A stretch of DNA of 64,000 nt, taken from contig NZ_CP013854.1 of assembly GCF_001698125.1 (NCBI RefSeq), positions 5,766,001 to 5,830,000 on the forward strand, written 5' to 3'. How positions within the stretch are numbered: the first letter of the stretch is position 1; every line of letters begins with the position of its first letter. A model generated the notes under the pieces. That model was given only the letters and a program-made list of their open reading frames with translations. It did not search any database and was not told where the DNA came from. The position numbers were made by a program, and so were the translations under genes. Below are positions 52,148 to 61,232 of this stretch, one piece after another. The DNA is from Pseudonocardia sp. HH130630-07 (GTDB taxonomy: Bacteria > Actinomycetota > Actinomycetes > Mycobacteriales > Pseudonocardiaceae).

Positions 52148-53142
52148 ATGTCGTTGGACGACTTCGAGCGCTACCCGCTGCTCTTCGGCCCCAGCCCGGT
52201 GCACCGGCTCGACCGGCTCACCACGCACCTGGGTGGAGCGCAGATCTGGGCCAAGCGCGAGGACTGCAACTCCGGGCTCGCCTTCGGCGGCAACAAGACC
52301 CGCAAGCTGGAGTACATCGTCCCCGACGTGCTGGCCTCCGGCGCCGACACGCTCGTCTCGATCGGCGGCTACCAGTCCAACCACACCCGCCAGGTCGCCG
52401 CGGTCGCCGCCAAGCTGGGCCTGCGGGCGCGGCTGGTGCAGGAGAAGTGGGTGGACTGGCCGGACCCGGCGAGCGCCACGGTCGGCAACATCCTGCTGTC
52501 CCGGATCATGGGCGCCGACGTCCGGCTCGGCCCGGCCGGTTTCGACATCGGGATCCGGGCCTCGTGGGAGGACGCCATGGCCGAGGTCCGCGCCGCGGGC
52601 GGTGTCCCCTACGGCATCCCGGCCGGGGCCTCGGAGCACCGCCTCGGCGGGCTCGGATTCGCGAACTGGGCCGGAGAGGTGGCCACGCAGGAGGCCGAGC
52701 TGGGGGTCTTCTTCGACACGATCGTCGTCTGCACCGTGACCGGCTCGACGCACGCCGGGATGATCGCCGGCTTCGCCGGGCAGGACCGCCCGCGCCGGGT
52801 GATCGGCATCGACGCCTCCGCGACCCTCGACCGGACCCGCGAGCAGGTGGCCCGGATCGCCCGGCACACGGCGCAGCTGATCGGCCTCGGCCGGGACCTG
52901 CGCGACGAGGAGATCGTGGTGCGCGACGGCTGGGCCGGGGACCGGTACAGTCCACCGTGGACGCGATCCGGCTCTCCGGCGAGCTGGAGGGGATGATCAT
53001 CGACCCGGTCTACGAGGGGAAGTCGATGGCCGGACTGGTCGACCTCGTGCGCTCCGGGGAGATCGACCGGGACTCGACGGTGCTCTACGCCCACCTCGGC
53101 GGGCAACCCGCGCTGAACGCCTACGCGGGGGCACTGACCTGA
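52148..53142 (+). pseudogene. acdS: 1-aminocyclopropane-1-carboxylate (ACC) deaminase, frameshifted by a small deletion
   Basis: The N-terminus MSLDDFERYPLLFGPSP, the PLP lysine Lys50 in FGGNKTRKLEY, Ser77 in GGYQSNHTR and the late DPVYEGKSM with its Tyr-Glu pair identify AcdS. This PLP enzyme splits ACC to ammonia and 2-oxobutanoate. After DGWAGDRY (about 52945) the frame breaks. The remainder, STVDAIRLSGELEGMIIDPVYEGKS to GALT, is in another frame to 53142. The family has YGxP there, so roughly 13 bp between two GGTAC copies appear deleted. Translation as given would lack the catalytic Tyr. D-cysteine desulfhydrase, a close relative, is the alternative identity. Confidence 0.87.
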
Positions 53143-53200
53143 GCGGCCCGGGCACGACCGTCGCGCGTCCTCCCCGTCCGGTGCGCGGCACGGAATCCCT

Positions 53201-53260
53201 GCCGAGGTGCACGTGAGCGAGCTCCGGGGCTCGACAGCGCCCCGTCACGTGCATCTCGGC
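53201..53260. repeat. Imperfect palindrome after acdS
   Basis: Outer arms GCCGAGGTGCACGTGA (53201-53216) and TCACGTGCATCTCGGC (53245-53260) pair with one mismatch. An inner CGGGG/CCCCG stem and an 8-nt bulge lie between them. A 12-bp palindrome GCACCCGGGTGC follows at 53267-53278. The element may be a terminator or an intergenic repeat. Confidence 0.65.
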
Positions 53261-53359
53261 GCGTCGGCACCCGGGTGCACGGAGCGGGAGCGTGCGATTG
53301 GGAGCGGGGTCGCGCGGAGGGGCACGGGCGTGAAACACGGCTGCGCCGGGCCGAGGACG

Positions 53360-54538
53360 ATGGCACCGTCGCGCCATGGATCGGCAGGGTGTGGGGCCCC
53401 CGTCTCCGTGCGCCGGGTCGGGCTCGCCGGCGGCCTGCTGATGGCGGCGACGTTCGGCATGGTCCGCTATGCCCACGGGCTCACGCTCCCGGGCGTCCGG
53501 GCCGAGTTCGCCCTGTCCGACGGCGCGCTCGGTCTCGTCGGGGCCGGCACCTTCGGCGGGTTCCTGCTGGCGCTCCTGGTGTCCACTCCCCTTGCGGCGA
53601 GACTGGGCCCGCGCGCGCCGACGACGGTCGGTGGTGTCTGCGCCACCGTCGGCTGCACCGCCGTCGCCCTCGCGCCGGGCACGACGGTGCTCGCGATCGG
53701 TGCGCTGGTCGCGGGCAGCGCCGCGGGATAGGTGTGGGCGCCCTACACCGAGATGGCGACGAGAGTGGCCGGCGACGCGGACCGGCCCGGGCTGCTGGCC
53801 ACGATCACCACCGGGGCCGCCGTCGGCCTGGTCGGCGTGGGCCTCCTGGCGCTGGCCGTCTCGACCTGGTCGTGGCGCTGGGTCTGGACGGGCACCGCCG
53901 TGCTCGCCGCCGCGGCGACGGCGTTGAACCTGCGCTGGGCGCCTGCGCTCGCCCCGGCCCCGGACCGGCGGGCCCGGTGGACCCCGCCGGTCCGGTTCGC
54001 TCCCGCGCTCGGGTTCGCGTTCGCGTTGTTCGTCGGCGCGACCGCCTACCTCACCTACGCGACCGACGCCGCCGCCCGGGGCGGGCTCGGCGGGGCGGCG
54101 GGCCCGCTCGTGTTCGTGCTGGTGGGCCTCACCGGGCTGGCCGGGCTGCGGACGGGTCCGCTCACCCGGCGCGTCGGGCCCGCACGGGTCGCCGTGCTCG
54201 CCCTGCTCCTCCTCGGCGCCGCACTCGCGCTGCTGGCACTGGGCTCGCGGGCGCTGCCGGTCGTCCTCGGGTCGGCGGTCGCTTTCGGTGCCGCCAACAC
54301 CGTCGGGTCGGCGGCACTCGCGATCTGGGTCGCCCGGATCGCACCGGAGCAGCCGTCCGGTGCGCTCGCGGTCGCGCTCCTGGTCGGCTCCGTGGGCGCG
54401 ATCGGCACCCCGGCCGCGATCGGGCTGCTCGTCGCCCGCACCGGTCCGGTGGCGCCGCTGCTCGGGGTAGCGGTGTTCTGCGTGGTGGTCGCGGTGACCG
54501 CCGTCCCGGCCGGGCGGTCGACGCCGGCCCGGGCCTGA
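53360..54538 (+). pseudogene. MFS transporter interrupted by an in-frame amber codon
   Basis: A ~390-residue 12-helix carrier runs in one frame from about ATG 53360 (AGGA upstream) to TGA 54538 but is cut by TAG at 53729-53731. The helices before it (GLLMAATFGMVRYAHGLTLPG, TFGGFLLALLVSTPLAARLGPR) and after it (VWAPYTEMATRVAGDADRPGLLATITTGAAVGLVG) are those of YbfB/CynX-like transporters, in which the interrupted site normally reads GLVWAP. A Leu TTG to TAG change explains it. A second start after the stop (GTG 53732) would lack the first four helices. Confidence 0.83.
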
Positions 54539-54863
54539 TGTGACCCGGACCTCCGCGGCGAGGCGGCCCGGATGCGTGCCGGTGCTCCGCAGATCGCGAT
54601 CGACGGGGTAGCATGGTCGACGATCCCGTTGCGCTGTGTCCGGCCAGCCCGGCACACGTGGCGGGTCGCGGACGTCGACGTCGGACCGTGGCTCTTCGCA
54701 GTAGCCGGGCCGCCGATCTCCGCGACACCGATCCCCCGCCGGCCGGGCCGTGGCGCGGGAGGGCCGTCCGGCCCCGCGCACCGCGGTCGTGAACGGGCGG
54801 GCGTGGCCCCGCGCGGGGCCGCACCCGCCGGCCGGCACCCATCGGACGTCCGAGGAGAAGTAC
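54539..54863 (+). promoter_or_regulatory. 325-bp gap with candidate promoter upstream of the SNF2 gene
   Basis: No gene was recognised here. A TAGCAT -10 element lies at 54609-54614 in GGGGTAGCATGG context, the common actinobacterial form. Transcription from it would give a ~240-nt untranslated leader before GTG 54864. No riboswitch fold was identified. Confidence 0.4.
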
Positions 54864-56999
54864 GTGGCTCGACGAGGCCGGTCCCGCCAGGGGGCCAGCC
54901 AGGGCACCGCGCAGCGCCGCGACCGTGGTCGCGGCCCGAGCCGGGGCACCGACGTCATGTCGGTGCTGACCGGCGCGGCACGCGAGGTGCGGACCGCGCT
55001 GCGGAACGGCCGGGTCACCCCGGCGACCCGCACCAAGTTCCAGACCGTGGCCCTGTTGCTGCGCGACGAGCGCGCCCGCGCCCGCGAGCACACCAACGAG
55101 TCCAAGCGCACCGAGAAGCTGCAGCGGCTCGACGAGATCGCCAAGTCCCTCGCGATGGACGCGGTCCGCGACGCCGGGCTGCTGGCGCTGCTCTCCGAGG
55201 ACGCGGTCGTCTCCGACCAGGCGCGCTCGCTCAAGCGGGAGATGCTGCGCTCGGCCGGCATCGAGGTCGCCCCCGAGGAGGCACCGCCGGTCGAGGTGGT
55301 CCCCGAGGTCCCGGCGAAGCCGCGTGTGATCCCGCAGTCGGTGGTCTCCCGGCAGATGGCGAACCCGTTCCTCGCCCCGGACTTCTCCGCCGCCCCCCGC
55401 AGCGCACCCCGCCCGACGCCGCTGACCAGCTGGGAGCTGCTCGGCCCGCTGCTGCGCTCGTTCGAACGGGCCGGCGCCGGTGCGACCGCCTGCATGGACC
55501 TGCCCGAGCCGACGCAGCGCCCGGTCCCCGGTGACCGCGAGCTGATGCCGCACCAGGGCCAGCTCGTCGCCGCCACCGAGGCCGGGCACCGCACCTTCCT
55601 GCTCGCCGACGAGCCCGGTCTGGGCAAGACCGCGCAGGCACTGCTGTCCGCAGAGGCCGCGCACGCGTACCCGCTGCTGGTCGTGGTACCGAACGTGGTC
55701 AAGACGAACTGGGTGCGCGAGGCCGCACAGTGGACGCCACGGCGCGCGGCCACCGCGATCCAGGGCAACGGCGACTCGGTCGACGGGTTCGCCGACATCG
55801 TCGTCGTCAACTACGAGGTGCTCGACCGCCACATCGGCTGGCTCGGCGACTTCGGGTTCCGCGGGATGGTCGTCGACGAGGCGCACTTCATCAAGAACAA
55901 GACCTCGCAGCGGTCCCGGCACGTGCTGGAGATCGCCGACCGGATCCGGGCGTTCACCCAGCGGCCGCTGATGATGGCGCTGACCGGGACGCCGCTGATC
56001 AACGACGTCGAGGACTTCCTGGCGATCTGGCAGTTCCTCGGCTGGATCGACGCGACGAAGCCCCGTGCGGACCTGCTCGACGCGCTGACCTCGACCGGCA
56101 TGAGCCCCGCCGATCCCGGGTTCGAGCGGGCGGCCCGCCGGTGCGTGGTCGACATGGGCATCGTCCGGCGGCGCAAGATCGACGTGGCCGCCGACATCCC
56201 GGCCCGCCGGGTCGCGGACCTCCCCGTCGAGCTGGACGGCCCGGCCGGTCGCTCGATCCGGGCCGCGGAGCGGGCGCTGGCCCGCCGGATGGTGATGCGC
56301 TACAACGACGCGCTCGCCGCCCGGCGCTCCGGCGCACCGGCCGAGGGCATCGACCACGGACTCGTCCGCGACGTCGCGCGCTGGGAGCAGAAGGACGCCG
56401 CAGAGGCCGGCACCGGCGACAACGTGTTCACGATGATGCGCCGCCTCGGCCGGGCCAAGGCTGGGCTCGCCGCGGACTACGCCATGCAGATCGCGCGCAG
56501 CGCCGGCAAGGTCGTGTTCTTCGCCAAGCACGTCGACGTCATGGACACCGCCGAGCAGGCGTTCGCCAAGAACGGCGTCCGGTTCTCCTCGATCCGGGGC
56601 GACCAGACGCCCGCGGTCCGCCAGCGCAACATCGACGCCTTCGTCGAGGATCCGGGCGTCGCCGTCGCGGTCTGCTCGCTGACCGCCGCCGGCGTGGGGC
56701 TGAACCTGCAGGTCGCGTCGAACATCGTGCTCGCCGAGCTGTCGTGGACCGCCGCCGAGCAGACCCAGGCGATCGACCGCAGCCACCGCATCGGGCAGGA
56801 CGAGCCGGTCACCGCGTGGCGGATCCTCGCCGCCCAGACGATCGACGCCCGGATCGCCGGCCTGATCGACAGCAAGGCCGGGCTCGCCGCGGCCGCGCTG
56901 GACGGCGCCGACGACGTCTCCGGTACGTCGGCCGACGTGCAGTGGGAGGCGCTGGTCGCGCTCCTGACCGAGGCACTGGAGGCGGATCTCGCCGCCTGA
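54864..56999 (+). CDS. SNF2-family DEAD/DEAH helicase
   Basis: This 711-residue ATP-dependent DNA translocase has a basic, disordered N-terminus (~1-35), then a family-specific helical region (36-200). The motor follows: motif I DEPGLGKT (249-256), motif II DEAH (339-342), motif III ALTGTPLIND, and in the second lobe FFAKHVDVMDTAEQAF, SIRGDQTPAVRQRNIDAF, AAGVGLNLQVASNIVLAELSW and the QAIDRSHRIGQ motif VI. AGGAG lies 8 bp before GTG 54864. It has no nuclease domain and stands alone, so a DNA repair or chromosome-remodelling role is likely but unspecified. Confidence 0.92.
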   Translation: MARRGRSRQGASQGTAQRRDRGRGPSRGTDVMSVLTGAAREVRTALRNGRVTPATRTKFQTVALLLRDERARAREHTNESKRTEKLQRLDEIAKSLAMDAVRDAGLLALLSEDAVVSDQARSLKREMLRSAGIEVAPEEAPPVEVVPEVPAKPRVIPQSVVSRQMANPFLAPDFSAAPRSAPRPTPLTSWELLGPLLRSFERAGAGATACMDLPEPTQRPVPGDRELMPHQGQLVAATEAGHRTFLLADEPGLGKTAQALLSAEAAHAYPLLVVVPNVVKTNWVREAAQWTPRRAATAIQGNGDSVDGFADIVVVNYEVLDRHIGWLGDFGFRGMVVDEAHFIKNKTSQRSRHVLEIADRIRAFTQRPLMMALTGTPLINDVEDFLAIWQFLGWIDATKPRADLLDALTSTGMSPADPGFERAARRCVVDMGIVRRRKIDVAADIPARRVADLPVELDGPAGRSIRAAERALARRMVMRYNDALAARRSGAPAEGIDHGLVRDVARWEQKDAAEAGTGDNVFTMMRRLGRAKAGLAADYAMQIARSAGKVVFFAKHVDVMDTAEQAFAKNGVRFSSIRGDQTPAVRQRNIDAFVEDPGVAVAVCSLTAAGVGLNLQVASNIVLAELSWTAAEQTQAIDRSHRIGQDEPVTAWRILAAQTIDARIAGLIDSKAGLAAAALDGADDVSGTSADVQWEALVALLTEALEADLAA

Positions 57000-57011
57000 G
57001 CGCCGGACCGG

Positions 57012-58531
57012 TCAGCGGCCGACGGCAGCCGGGGTGCCGAACCAGCGGCGGACCGCGGCCCGCAGTCCGTCGGCGTCGGCGGCCGGATCACCGGCCCAGG
57101 CCACGTACTGGTCGGGGCGCACCAGGATCGCCCCCGGCCGGGACCGTTCCGCGGGCAGCCGCAGGAGTTCGATCCGGTCGTCCTCCGCGACGGCGGACCC
57201 GACCGGTGTGTGGTCCAGCAGCAGCGCCCGGCCGGCGGCGAGCGCGGCCGTCGCCTCCGGTGGCGGATCGGCCAGCAGCCGTCCCACCGACGGGTGCGCG
57301 TCGGCACCCACGCCCATGTCGTAGCGCAGGTCGGTACCGGCGCTCAGCCCGGCGAGCCGGGCGAGCGTCGCGTCGTCGGCGAGCAGTTCGGTGAACAGCT
57401 CGCGCAGCGCGGTGACCTCGGGCCCGGGCATCAGCAGCGCGCTCAGCGCGCCCGCGTGCAGCAGCACCCGGCGGGCGGCGGCCCGGCGTTCGGTGTCGTA
57501 GCTGTCCAGGAGATCGCCGCCGGAGTCGCCGCGCACGACCGCGCGAGCTTCCAGCCCAGGTTCACCGCGTCCTGCATGCCGAGGTTGAGCCCCTGACCAC
57601 CGGCCGTGTCAACGTGCGCCGCGTCGCCCAGCAGCAGCACCCGGCCGTCCCGGAACCGCTCGGCGTGCCGGTTGTTGCCGCCCTCGATCCGGCGCAGCGC
57701 GTGCGGGCCCGCACCGTCGGGTGCCTCGAACGCGACGTCGGCGCCGAGCACCCGGGCCACGCTCGCGCGCAGCTCGTCCAGGGACATGGTCGTCGCGGAC
57801 GGCGGGCGGTCCCACTCGACGGCCGTCAGCAGCGGGTCCCGGCCCGGCAGCGGCGCCCAGGTCACGCCGCCACGGTCGGTCCGCACCCCGGCGAACGGGG
57901 CCAGCGTGCCGAACCCGGGGACGACGAGCCCCCCGCTCGCCGGCTCCAGCTGCTCCGGCCGGACCCGGACGGCGCCGATCCGCGTGGTGGAGCGGTCCTG
58001 GCTCACCCCGGGGAAGGCGATCCCGCAGATCCGGCGCACCGTGCTGCGCCCGCCGTCGGCACCCACCAGGTATCCGGCGTCGATCCGGTAGCGGCCGTCG
58101 GGGCCGTCCACCTCGACGGCGACCCCGTCGGCACCGTGCCGGACGTCGACCAGCTCGTGCCCCCACCGGATCTCCGCACCGAGCTCGGCGGCCCGGTCGG
58201 CCAGCACCGCCGCGATCCGGGGCTGGCCGACCGGGACGACCCGCAGCGGGTTGTCGGCGAGCCGGACCAGCTCCAGCGGCATCCCGGCGAAGGTGTATCC
58301 GGGCACCGGCGGGACCGGACGGTCGTCACCGGTGAGCCGGGCGACGAGCCCGCGCCGTTCCAGGACCGTGACGACCTGCCCGACCAGCCCGTTGGCCTTC
58401 GGTTCGGGATCCGGTCCCGGTGCCCGGTCCAGCACCACCGGACGGCAGCCGGCCAGCGCGAGCTCGCAGGCGAGCATCAGCCCGTTCGGGCCGGCTCCGG
58501 CGACCACGACATCGGCATCGGCACCGGTCAT
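57012..58531 (-). pseudogene. FAD-dependent aromatic monooxygenase (PheA/RdmE group), frameshifted
   Basis: The N-terminal part from ATG 58531 has VVVAGAGPNGLMLACELALAG (FAD binding), YLVGADGGRSTVRR (the DG motif) and VLLLGDAAHVDTAGGQGLNLGMQDAVNLGWKLA. After WKLA (about 57543) the frame changes. VVRGDSGGDLLDSYDTERRAAARRVL and the C-terminal domain, ending GTPAAVGR at 57012, are in a second frame. One missing base restores a ~505-residue hydroxylase of the kind that acts on phenols, polyketides or rifamycin. It overlaps its TetR regulator by 4 bp. Confidence 0.85.
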
Positions 58532-59178
58532 GACTCCCCCTCGGGACCGGACGGTCGGCGACCCGGCTCCTCGAGCCCGGCGGTGAGCCGTTCGAGCGCG
58601 TCCCGCAGCACGGGACCGAGCGGCACCGGACGGTCCGAGCCCAGGCAGTGCGTGATCGCGACGTCGACGGCGGCCTCCACCGCGGCCGCGACGAGGTGCG
58701 GGTAGGTGTCGCGCGCCGGATCGGTCCCGCTGAGCGACCCGATCGCCGCGGCGAACCCGTCGCGGGCGGCGGCGCTCGCCCGGGCCAGCTCACCCTGCAG
58801 CGCGGGCTCGGCCAGCATCAGCCGGATCGCGGCGGCCCGTCCGGGGTCCGGCGCGGAGCGGTCCGCGGCCCCGGGTGCGAACTCGGCCACCGCCGCGTCG
58901 ACCAGCGCGGGACGCAACGGCGTGCCGGCCGGCAGCGCAGCCAGCGTCTCGGCCACCCGGACCATCCGGTCGGCGTGCCGCCCGGAGATCGCCGCGGCCT
59001 TGGTCGGGAAGTAGTTCCGGAACGTCCGCGGCGCCACCCCGGCCCGGTCCGCGATGTCGTCGACGGTGACGGCGGACCAGCCGCGTTCGGTGACCAGTTC
59101 GACCGCCGCGAGGCTCAGTGCGTCCCGGGTCGCGCGCTTCTTGCGCTCCCGCAGGGTCGGTTCGGGTACTCGCTCCAC
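58528..59178 (-). CDS. TetR-family transcriptional regulator
   Basis: This 216-residue protein has an N-terminal DNA-binding domain (RDALSLAAVELVTERGWSAVTVDDIADRAGVAPRTFRNYFPTKAAAI in pieces). Its stop overlaps the start of the FAD monooxygenase gene, so the two are cotranscribed. A TACGGT -10 element (59186-59191) ends 7 bp before GTG 59178, so the mRNA is probably leaderless. A perfect inverted repeat just upstream of the -10 is the evident autoregulatory operator. Confidence 0.9.
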   Translation of the reverse strand: MERVPEPTLRERKKRATRDALSLAAVELVTERGWSAVTVDDIADRAGVAPRTFRNYFPTKAAAISGRHADRMVRVAETLAALPAGTPLRPALVDAAVAEFAPGAADRSAPDPGRAAAIRLMLAEPALQGELARASAAARDGFAAAIGSLSGTDPARDTYPHLVAAAVEAAVDVAITHCLGSDRPVPLGPVLRDALERLTAGLEEPGRRPSGPEGES

Positions 59179-59197
59179 GGACCGGACCGTACAAGAA

Positions 59198-59231
59198 AAT
59201 GCCGGATCGGCAAATATGCCGATCCGGCATT
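59198..59231. promoter_or_regulatory. Perfect 15-bp inverted repeat, TetR operator
   Basis: AATGCCGGATCGGCA (59198-59212) and TGCCGATCCGGCATT (59217-59231) are exact inverted repeats around a 4-bp AATA spacer. The site covers the -35 region of the TetR/monooxygenase promoter and lies 20 bp upstream of the TetR start codon. Confidence 0.8.
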
Positions 59232-59250
59232 CAGAGGTGCACCGCCGCCG

Positions 59251-59607
59251 TCAGCCGGCAGGTGGGGTGTAGAACTGCAGGTCGTTGCCCTCGGTGTCGC
59301 GGAACGGGAAGATCCGCCCCCACGAGTGCTCGCTGATCTCGCCCTGGACGTGCCCGCCGCGCCGGGACAGGTCGTCGAGGGCGTCCTCGATGCTGGTCTC
59401 CGGGCGGAAGGAGATGACGGCGCCGCCGTGGTCGGCCAGCTCCGCGGTCTCGCGGCCGTTGAGCCCGATCGTCAGACCGCCCGCGTCGAACTCGGTCCAG
59501 TCCGGGCTCTCCATGGTCAGGTCCAGCCCGAGGACGTCCCGGTAGAACGCCGTCGCCCGCGCCATGTCGGTGACGGGTACCCAGACCGCGGCCACGTGCT
59601 CAGCCAT
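59251..59607 (-). CDS. VOC (glyoxalase/dioxygenase fold) protein
   Basis: This 118-residue protein has the vicinal-oxygen-chelate layout: VPVTDMARATAFYRDVLGLDL, WTEFDAGGLTIGLNG, AVISFRPETSIEDALDDLSRRGG and FRDTEGNDLQFYTPP, where a Glu commonly binds the metal. It may be a lyase, dioxygenase or resistance protein. ATG 59607 was chosen because GGAGAG lies just upstream. Its 3' end faces the TetR operator, and its promoter is its own. Confidence 0.88.
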   Translation of the reverse strand: MAEHVAAVWVPVTDMARATAFYRDVLGLDLTMESPDWTEFDAGGLTIGLNGRETAELADHGGAVISFRPETSIEDALDDLSRRGGHVQGEISEHSWGRIFPFRDTEGNDLQFYTPPAG

Positions 59608-59695
59608 GTGCTCTCTCCATCCTCCGGCCACCGGTTGTCAGGAGATGGCTACCCCCGCCCGGAGGGGTGAAACGGAGCCGGGCGGGGGCGCCGGA

Positions 59696-61141
59696 TCACT
59701 CCCAGCAGACCGTGGGGCCACCGGACTTGCGCACCATCCACACCGACAGGAAGGTCTGCGCCGCCATCACACCGATGCGCTGCTCGCGACCCTTGTAGGT
59801 GTTCTCCGCCGCCGGGCCCTCCAGCGGGCCGAGGTAGGTACGGCCGTCGGTGGACCTCGCCTGCATGGCGAGCTGCGCCTCGTTGTGCAGAGCCTCCCAC
59901 TCGCTCGCCGGGACCGACGCCTCACCGTCGAGCCCGTACAGGGAGACCAGGGCGTCGAAGTTGCCGAAGTAGAACGGGAAGCCGGCCGGGGAGCCCCAGT
60001 CGTTGCCCTCCGGGTAGAAGACGTCAGGCGCGCCGGGCGTGTAGATCGTCTTCTGTGCACCGGAGGCCGGGTCGTCGAACTTCCGGTCGACCAGCGCCTG
60101 GTAGACGAGCGGGATGTTGTGCTGGGCGGCCTTCGGAGCGCACTTCCCGCCCAGGGCGGAGATGGCGCCCTGGTAGAGACTCTGGTCGAACGCCACCATG
60201 TAGATCGGGTGGATCAACTGGTGGTTGCGTACGACGCCGTCGTCGTCGATGTTGGAGCCCTGCAACCAGGTCGACGGCTGGATGCCGCTGAGCGGCTCCT
60301 GGGCGGCGAGGTCGGCCGGGCGCGCGGCGGCGGCCACGAGCAGTTCGTTGTTGCGCTCCTGCCACCCCGGTGCTCCCGGCGCCTCCGGCAGCATGGCGGC
60401 GTTCAGCCCCAGCAGCGCGGCGCTCCAGCTGTTCTCCTCGGACTTGCTGTCACCGGCCTCGCCCCCCTCGACCGGCCGGCCGTCCCGGCCGTTGCTGAAG
60501 AGCTTCTCCCGGTCGCCACGGTCGAGGTTCGCGTCCGCGGTGAGGTACATGTCGTCGCCCGAGGTCAGCACGTCGGCCTCGGAGGTCAGCATGGCGACGA
60601 CGGCGGCACGGTCGGGTTCGGCCAGCTCGTCCCACACCATCCAGGCCGCCGCGCCGCCGTAGTAGGCCCACAGGGCGGACTGCCACTGCTTGCCCCAGGC
60701 GTCGGGCTCACTGCTGTTCGCCCGGTGCTGCGTGGCCAGGGCCCGCACGAGCGAGACCACCCGGCCGGTCGCCTCCTCCACCGGCAGGTCCTTCGGGTCG
60801 TACACGTCGAGGCTGAGCGCGGTCGCGACGGTCATCGCCGTCATCGCGGGGTAGCGGACGTTCGCTTCCTTGTTGCCGCCGAGGTCCACGGGGGCGTCGG
60901 CCTCCGCGGCCGGGTAGGTCTCGTCGAACCACGGTCCGGCGAGGTAGCGGGAACTGCCCTGCAGGATCTGCAGGACGCGCCGGCTCTGCTCGTCGTCGGC
61001 CGAGTAGGAGCCGAGGACGTCCGCACCGATCGGGGTGACCTGCTGCGCCGGATCGTCCGGGGATGCCTGCGCCGCGCACGCAGTCACCACCACCACGGTC
61101 ACGACGGCGCCGGCCGTTCTGAGAAGCCGGGGAATTCGCAT
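59696..61141 (-). CDS. Secreted lipoprotein of unknown function
   Basis: This 481-residue protein starts with a signal peptide ending in a lipobox with Cys22 (VVVTACAAQ). The mature part is rich in Trp, Ala and helical segments (YPAMTAMTVATALSLDVYD, WGKQWQSALWAYYGGAAAWMVWDELAEPDRAAVVAML, ENSWSAALLGLNAAML). This pattern suggests an alpha/alpha-toroid like that of heparinase or glycosidase relatives, but no catalytic motif was recognised. GGAG lies 5-6 bp before ATG 61141, and a TTGACA -35 lies at 61205-61210. Function is not assigned. Confidence 0.7.
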   Translation of the reverse strand: MRIPRLLRTAGAVVTVVVVTACAAQASPDDPAQQVTPIGADVLGSYSADDEQSRRVLQILQGSSRYLAGPWFDETYPAAEADAPVDLGGNKEANVRYPAMTAMTVATALSLDVYDPKDLPVEEATGRVVSLVRALATQHRANSSEPDAWGKQWQSALWAYYGGAAAWMVWDELAEPDRAAVVAMLTSEADVLTSGDDMYLTADANLDRGDREKLFSNGRDGRPVEGGEAGDSKSEENSWSAALLGLNAAMLPEAPGAPGWQERNNELLVAAAARPADLAAQEPLSGIQPSTWLQGSNIDDDGVVRNHQLIHPIYMVAFDQSLYQGAISALGGKCAPKAAQHNIPLVYQALVDRKFDDPASGAQKTIYTPGAPDVFYPEGNDWGSPAGFPFYFGNFDALVSLYGLDGEASVPASEWEALHNEAQLAMQARSTDGRTYLGPLEGPAAENTYKGREQRIGVMAAQTFLSVWMVRKSGGPTVCWE

Positions 61142-61232
61142 CTGCACTCCGATCGGGGACCACGGGATCTTGCCCACGCACAGTCGATGCCATACCGATC
61201 GTTGTGTCAACAACTTCTTTCGTGGATCCGCG

